Position numbers and translations under genes: made by a program. Source: Deltaproteobacteria bacterium (GTDB lineage Bacteria; Desulfobacterota; Desulfobulbia; Desulfobulbales; BM004). From it: a DNA stretch of 10,400 bases. The notes beneath the pieces are model-generated. The model made no database searches. It was not told the origin of the DNA and worked only from the letters and a program-made list of their open reading frames with translations. Positions 7,770 through 10,400 of this stretch are shown in pieces. Location: positions 1 through 10,400 of the forward strand of contig JAFDCT010000239.1 in assembly GCA_019312695.1 (NCBI GenBank). Reading direction: 5' to 3'. The first letter of the stretch is position 1; every line of letters begins with the position of its first letter.

Positions 7770-8912
7770 TTAGACTTTCTGGATCTCTTCAAATATCTCC
7801 ATGGGAGTGATCAACTTGCCGTCAATACGATTGTACTTGAAGACCTCGGTAAGGCCGGTATTAACCCTTTTCACCTCCCGGCTCATCTGTCCCATGTTCA
7901 TTTCAGGAATAATGACAGCTTTGCACTGGCGCATGACATTCACCACTGTATTTTTGGGAAAAGGGAAAAGAGTAACGAGCTGAATGAGTCCTGCCTTTAT
8001 GCCCTGCGACCGGGCCATGGCTACCGCTCTGCGGGCTGAGCGGGCCACCGAACCATAAGCGATAACAACGATTTCAGCATCTTCAATATGGAGTTTTTTG
8101 GTGATCTGGATTTCAAAAAATCCATTGGTAATTTTTCTGAACTGTCGTTTGATAAAGGCCTCAATTTCATCCTGTTTTTCAGTAGGGAATCCCTGGGTAT
8201 CATGCACTAGGCCGGTAACATGATGGCGGTAACCGTCTCCCATAGCTGACATTGGCGGCACGCCGCGGCTGTTGTCTTCATAAGGCTTGTACCACTCCGG
8301 CGGCACATTGGGAACAATCCGGTCAACCACTTCTATGGAATCAGTGGAGGGGATCGTGAATGTTTCCCGGGAATGGGCCACCACCTCGTCGGACAGCACT
8401 ACCACCGGCACTCTATACTTCTCCGAAAGATTGAAGGCGGTTATGATTATGGAAAAACATTCGCTCACTGAAGATACTGAAAGAACTATGACAGGGTGGT
8501 CTCCATGGGTACCCCATCGGGCCTGGAGGACGTCGCCCTGAGCCGGGCTGGTCGGCAATCCGGTACTGGGGCCGCCGCGCATGACATTGACAACCACACA
8601 TGGCACTTCAGTCATGCAAGCATAACCGAGATTTTCCTGCATAAGAGAAAACCCTGGACCGCTGGTGGCAGTCATGCTTTTCACCCCGGCCAGCGAGGCC
8701 CCGATCACTGCTCCTAAACTGGCTATTTCATCCTCCATCTGGATAAAGGTGCCGTCAACTTGGGGCAGCCGGTAAGACATGCGTTCGCTGATCTCGGAGG
8801 CAGGGGTAATGGGATAGCCGGCAAAAAAACGGCAGCCGGCAGCAATGGCACCTTCGGCCATGGCTTCATTGCCCTGCAGCAGTAATTTTTTGCCGTTCAG
8901 CTCATGGGACAT
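7770..8912 (-). CDS. korA: 2-oxoglutarate:ferredoxin oxidoreductase, alpha subunit
   Basis: The alpha subunit (380 residues) supplies the pyrimidine-binding side of the TPP site and the CoA-side domain of the KorABCD complex. Visible hallmarks are GNEAMAEGAIAAGCRFFAGY at 14-33, running into PITPASEI at 34-41. IQMEDEIASLGAVIGAS at 57-73 holds the Glu expected to activate TPP. Others are TSGPGFSLM at 83-91, GGPSTGLPTSPAQGD at 113-127, the KorA-typical GDGYRHHVTGLVHD at 225-238, and PEMNMGQMSREV at 336-347. The open frame begins at 8981, but that longer start would lie within korD. The ATG at 8912 follows the korD stop by one base, has AGGAG 11 bases upstream, and puts the GNEA motif at the usual place. 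The alpha lacks a fused gamma domain, consistent with the separate korC. Close paralogues use other 2-oxoacids, but the motif set is that of KorA. Confidence 0.94.
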   Translation of the reverse strand: MSHELNGKKLLLQGNEAMAEGAIAAGCRFFAGYPITPASEISERMSYRLPQVDGTFIQMEDEIASLGAVIGASLAGVKSMTATSGPGFSLMQENLGYACMTEVPCVVVNVMRGGPSTGLPTSPAQGDVLQARWGTHGDHPVIVLSVSSVSECFSIIITAFNLSEKYRVPVVVLSDEVVAHSRETFTIPSTDSIEVVDRIVPNVPPEWYKPYEDNSRGVPPMSAMGDGYRHHVTGLVHDTQGFPTEKQDEIEAFIKRQFRKITNGFFEIQITKKLHIEDAEIVVIAYGSVARSARRAVAMARSQGIKAGLIQLVTLFPFPKNTVVNVMRQCKAVIIPEMNMGQMSREVKRVNTGLTEVFKYNRIDGKLITPMEIFEEIQKV

Positions 8913-8913
8913 T

Positions 8914-9225
8914 TTACTTTTTTCTCCTGTCAGAATAACGTTCATGGATGGAAAGGGCAAAATCAGGACAGTGATATTCACAGAACCTGCAGCCGGTGCA
9001 GGCGTCAGGATCTATTATGACCGGCATGCCGCTGTCACTTTTTCCGAAAACATTTGCCGGACAAAAAGCAATACAGATGGAGCAGGCCTTGCACCAGTCT
9101 GCAAAAATTTTCTGCACAAAAAGTTTTTTCCCTTCCTTTTCCAGTTTTTGTCTTACTTTCCAGTAATTGTCAGGAGGATTTGCGGGATCCGGTATGGTGC
9201 TTTTTTTTGATTTTGATTTGGACAT
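8914..9225 (-). CDS. korD: 2-oxoglutarate:ferredoxin oxidoreductase, ferredoxin-like delta subunit
   Basis: This 103-residue ferredoxin-type subunit carries electrons between the KorB cluster and external ferredoxin. It has two CxxCxxCxxxCP motifs: Cys45, 48, 51, 55 and Cys76, 79, 82, 86, each predicted to bind one [4Fe-4S] cluster (each motif's fourth Cys usually completes the other cluster). In front is an extension of about 40 residues: a Lys/Ser-rich start (KSKSKKS at 3-9), a Pro-rich stretch and a charged helix. This makes it longer than minimal 2[4Fe-4S] ferredoxins of about 60 residues. The ATG at 9225 has only AGG about eight bases upstream, a weak ribosome site. It is the first gene of the minus-strand run, and korA follows after one base, so the two are almost certainly co-expressed. 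A likely promoter lies about 58 bases upstream. The delta-subunit call rests on its place with korABC; by sequence alone it could be any 2[4Fe-4S] ferredoxin. Confidence 0.9.
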   Translation of the reverse strand: MSKSKSKKSTIPDPANPPDNYWKVRQKLEKEGKKLFVQKIFADWCKACSICIAFCPANVFGKSDSGMPVIIDPDACTGCRFCEYHCPDFALSIHERYSDRRKK

Positions 9226-9282
9226 AGAAAAACCTGTTAGGAAAAAAGTAGCTTTACGTACGTTGGAAATAGACCCTATTGA

Positions 9283-9311
9283 ATCTTATCGGAATCATTG
9301 GATTTTGTCGA
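9283..9311 (-). promoter_or_regulatory. Candidate sigma-70 promoter of the korDABC operon
   Basis: On the minus strand, TCGACA (9306-9311, five of six matches to TTGACA) and TAAGAT (9283-9288, four of six to TATAAT) are separated by exactly 17 bases. Transcription would start near 9276, leaving a leader of about 50 bases before korD. The spacer includes a copy of TCGGAA, also seen inverted near the malic-enzyme side (TTCCGA at 9366-9371), which might mark a shared regulator. This is a pattern match only. I found no equally good promoter on the plus strand for the malic-enzyme gene. Confidence 0.45.
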
Positions 9312-9439
9312 TGGTTTTTCAGTAAACGGCTGATCCGGAAAAGTGCCGCATAAAATTTTTTAAGTTTCCGATTTTGCTGCAGTATGGTATGGGGCACTGG
9401 ATAAATAGGGGGGAAGATATTATTGTAAGTACCTGATAT

Positions 9440-9444
9440 GGAGG
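9440..9444 (+). promoter_or_regulatory. Ribosome-binding site fixing the malic-enzyme start
   Basis: GGAGG lies 8 bases before the ATG at 9453. An in-frame ATG at 9438 overlaps this Shine-Dalgarno sequence and has none of its own, so 9453 is the preferred start and the protein begins MPAKSY. Confidence 0.75.
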
Positions 9445-9452
9445 AAATTTCT

Positions 9453-10400
9453 ATGCCTGCAAAAAGTTATAAGCTGGTCTATGACGAATATGGTAACACC
9501 AAAGAGATCAAGGTACACACCCGTGGTGTAGGCGTACATGGCAATAATTATGTCAACAAGGGCACAGCCTTTTCCGAGACTGAAAGACATGATCTCGGCA
9601 TGGACGGCAGCCTGCCGCCGGCTGTCAGACCCCTCCAGCAGCAGGTTAAAAACAGCCTTCAGAAGGTCCTGAAAAAAGAAGACGACATTGAACGCTACAT
9701 CTACATGCGTTCTCTGTTTGACCGGAATGTAACCCTGGCCCATGCCGTTATTGCTACTGATATCCCCCGGTTCATGGAAATAATATATACCCCCACGGTA
9801 GGACTTGCCTGCCAGCAGTATTCTTCCATGTTCCGCTCCGCCAACGGGGTTCATATCTACCCGGGAAATATTGACAATGCGGAGGAAATTCTCCGCCGCT
9901 ACGGGCACCGAGACATCCGGGTTGCTGTGGTGACCGACAACCAGGGTATTCTTGGTATTGGTGACCAGGGTGCGGGGGGCATTGCAATCTGTCTTGGCAA
10001 ACTTATGCTTTATACCCAGGGGGCCGGTATCGCTCCCTGGCACTGCCTGCCGATATCGCTTGATGTGGGCACCAACAATGAGGAACTGCTGGATAATCAG
10101 GAATACCTGGGCTGGCGCCATCGCAGATTGACCGGCGCCGAGTATGTCAGATTCATGCAACAGTTTGCCAAGGCCTTTAAGGCAGTTTTTCCTCATGCCC
10201 TCTGCCAGTGGGAAGATTTATCCAAACAGGATGCGTTTGCGGTGCGAGATGCCTACCTGCATGACCTGATTTCATTCAATGATGATATCCAGGGTACCGG
10301 TGCCGTTACCCTGGCAGCTATTTTTGCGGCCATGAAGATTAAAGGCGAAAAGATCAAAGACCAGGTGTATCTTGTCCATGGTGCCGGCGCAGGGGGGATC
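9453..10400 (+). CDS. Malic enzyme (SfcA/malolactic-like), C-terminus beyond window
   Basis: The first 316 codons of a large malic-enzyme family protein (E. coli SfcA/MaeA is about 565 residues) are present, and the frame is still open at the right edge. These cytoplasmic enzymes usually convert malate to pyruvate + CO2 with NAD(P). Seen here are YTPTVG at 112-117 (catalytic Tyr112), GIGDQGAGG at 168-176, catalytic Lys183 (GKLMLYT), DVGTNN at 204-209, and metal ligands Glu254, Asp255 (QWEDL) and Asp278 (FNDDIQGTGAV). The start of the nucleotide-binding loop is at 308-316 (VHGAGAGGI). The loop TDNQGILG at 161-168 has Gly165 where classical malic enzymes have a malate-binding Arg (TDGERILG). 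That feature, plus QWED and QGTG, recalls malolactic enzymes, which make lactate directly. It is divergent from korD across 227 bases, and its GC content resembles the operon. NAD versus NADP use and true product cannot be settled from the visible part. Confidence 0.93.
   Translation, partial: MPAKSYKLVYDEYGNTKEIKVHTRGVGVHGNNYVNKGTAFSETERHDLGMDGSLPPAVRPLQQQVKNSLQKVLKKEDDIERYIYMRSLFDRNVTLAHAVIATDIPRFMEIIYTPTVGLACQQYSSMFRSANGVHIYPGNIDNAEEILRRYGHRDIRVAVVTDNQGILGIGDQGAGGIAICLGKLMLYTQGAGIAPWHCLPISLDVGTNNEELLDNQEYLGWRHRRLTGAEYVRFMQQFAKAFKAVFPHALCQWEDLSKQDAFAVRDAYLHDLISFNDDIQGTGAVTLAAIFAAMKIKGEKIKDQVYLVHGAGAGGI

Noticed and set aside
8913..8981. Longer start for korA
   Set aside because: The extra 23 residues would be encoded inside korD; the ATG at 8912, one base after the korD stop, fits the family N-terminus.
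9420..10196. 258-codon open frame on the minus strand
   Set aside because: It lies antisense to the malic-enzyme gene, whose motifs are unmistakable on the plus strand; the minus-strand product has no recognisable domain and its lack of stops follows from the codon use of the real gene.
1..10400. CRISPR array, transposon, prophage, tRNA or rRNA
   Set aside because: I saw no regularly spaced repeats, transposase or integrase motifs, terminal inverted repeats, or cloverleaf and rRNA signatures anywhere in the window.

Overview
The window suggests an anaerobic, mesophilic bacterium of the Desulfobacterota (the former Deltaproteobacteria), most likely a sulfate reducer or sulfur disproportionator related to Desulfobulbales. 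This is inferred from gene content: a four-subunit ferredoxin-dependent 2-oxoacid oxidoreductase, a receiver plus PEP/pyruvate-binding-domain protein of a type common in that group, and a large SfcA-type malic enzyme. No rRNA or other phylogenetic marker is present, so the assignment is tentative.

Layout. Bases 1-1892 are AT-rich and sparsely coding. They hold a DUF454 (YbaN-like) small membrane protein (600-995, minus) and an orphan 152-residue membrane-anchored helical protein (1117-1575, minus). Between and around them are stop-rich stretches with some short inverted and direct repeats. From 1893 to 9225 there is one compact minus-strand gene run, transcribed right to left: korD (ferredoxin), korA, korB, korC, a 988-residue receiver/PEP-pyruvate-binding protein, and gdhA. 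Gaps are 1, 54, 4, 39 and 41 bases, and none contains an obvious terminator, so this is probably one operon. A plausible sigma-70-like promoter lies just upstream of korD. From 9453 to the right edge, a malic-enzyme gene is read on the plus strand, divergent from the operon. It is cut by the window edge after 316 codons and still open.

How the genes fit together. KorDABC interconverts 2-oxoglutarate + CoA with succinyl-CoA + CO2, using ferredoxin. GdhA interconverts 2-oxoglutarate + NH4+ with glutamate, using NADPH. Having both in one transcription unit points to the carbon/nitrogen junction at 2-oxoglutarate and supports 2-oxoglutarate rather than pyruvate or branched-chain oxoacids as the Kor substrate. 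The protein between them carries the ATP/substrate-binding fold of PEP synthase and pyruvate phosphate dikinase behind two receiver-like domains. It lacks the phosphohistidine swivel and PEP barrel, so it is more likely a regulator or an uncharacterised ATP-dependent enzyme than a PEP synthase. The divergent malic enzyme would link the C4 pool to pyruvate. Its active-site loop resembles my recollection of malolactic enzymes more than that of standard NAD-malic enzymes.

The most interesting items are the receiver/PEP-binding fusion protein, its position between korC and gdhA, and the Arg-to-Gly change in the malic enzyme. I found no CRISPR array, insertion sequence, tRNA, rRNA or obvious defence system.
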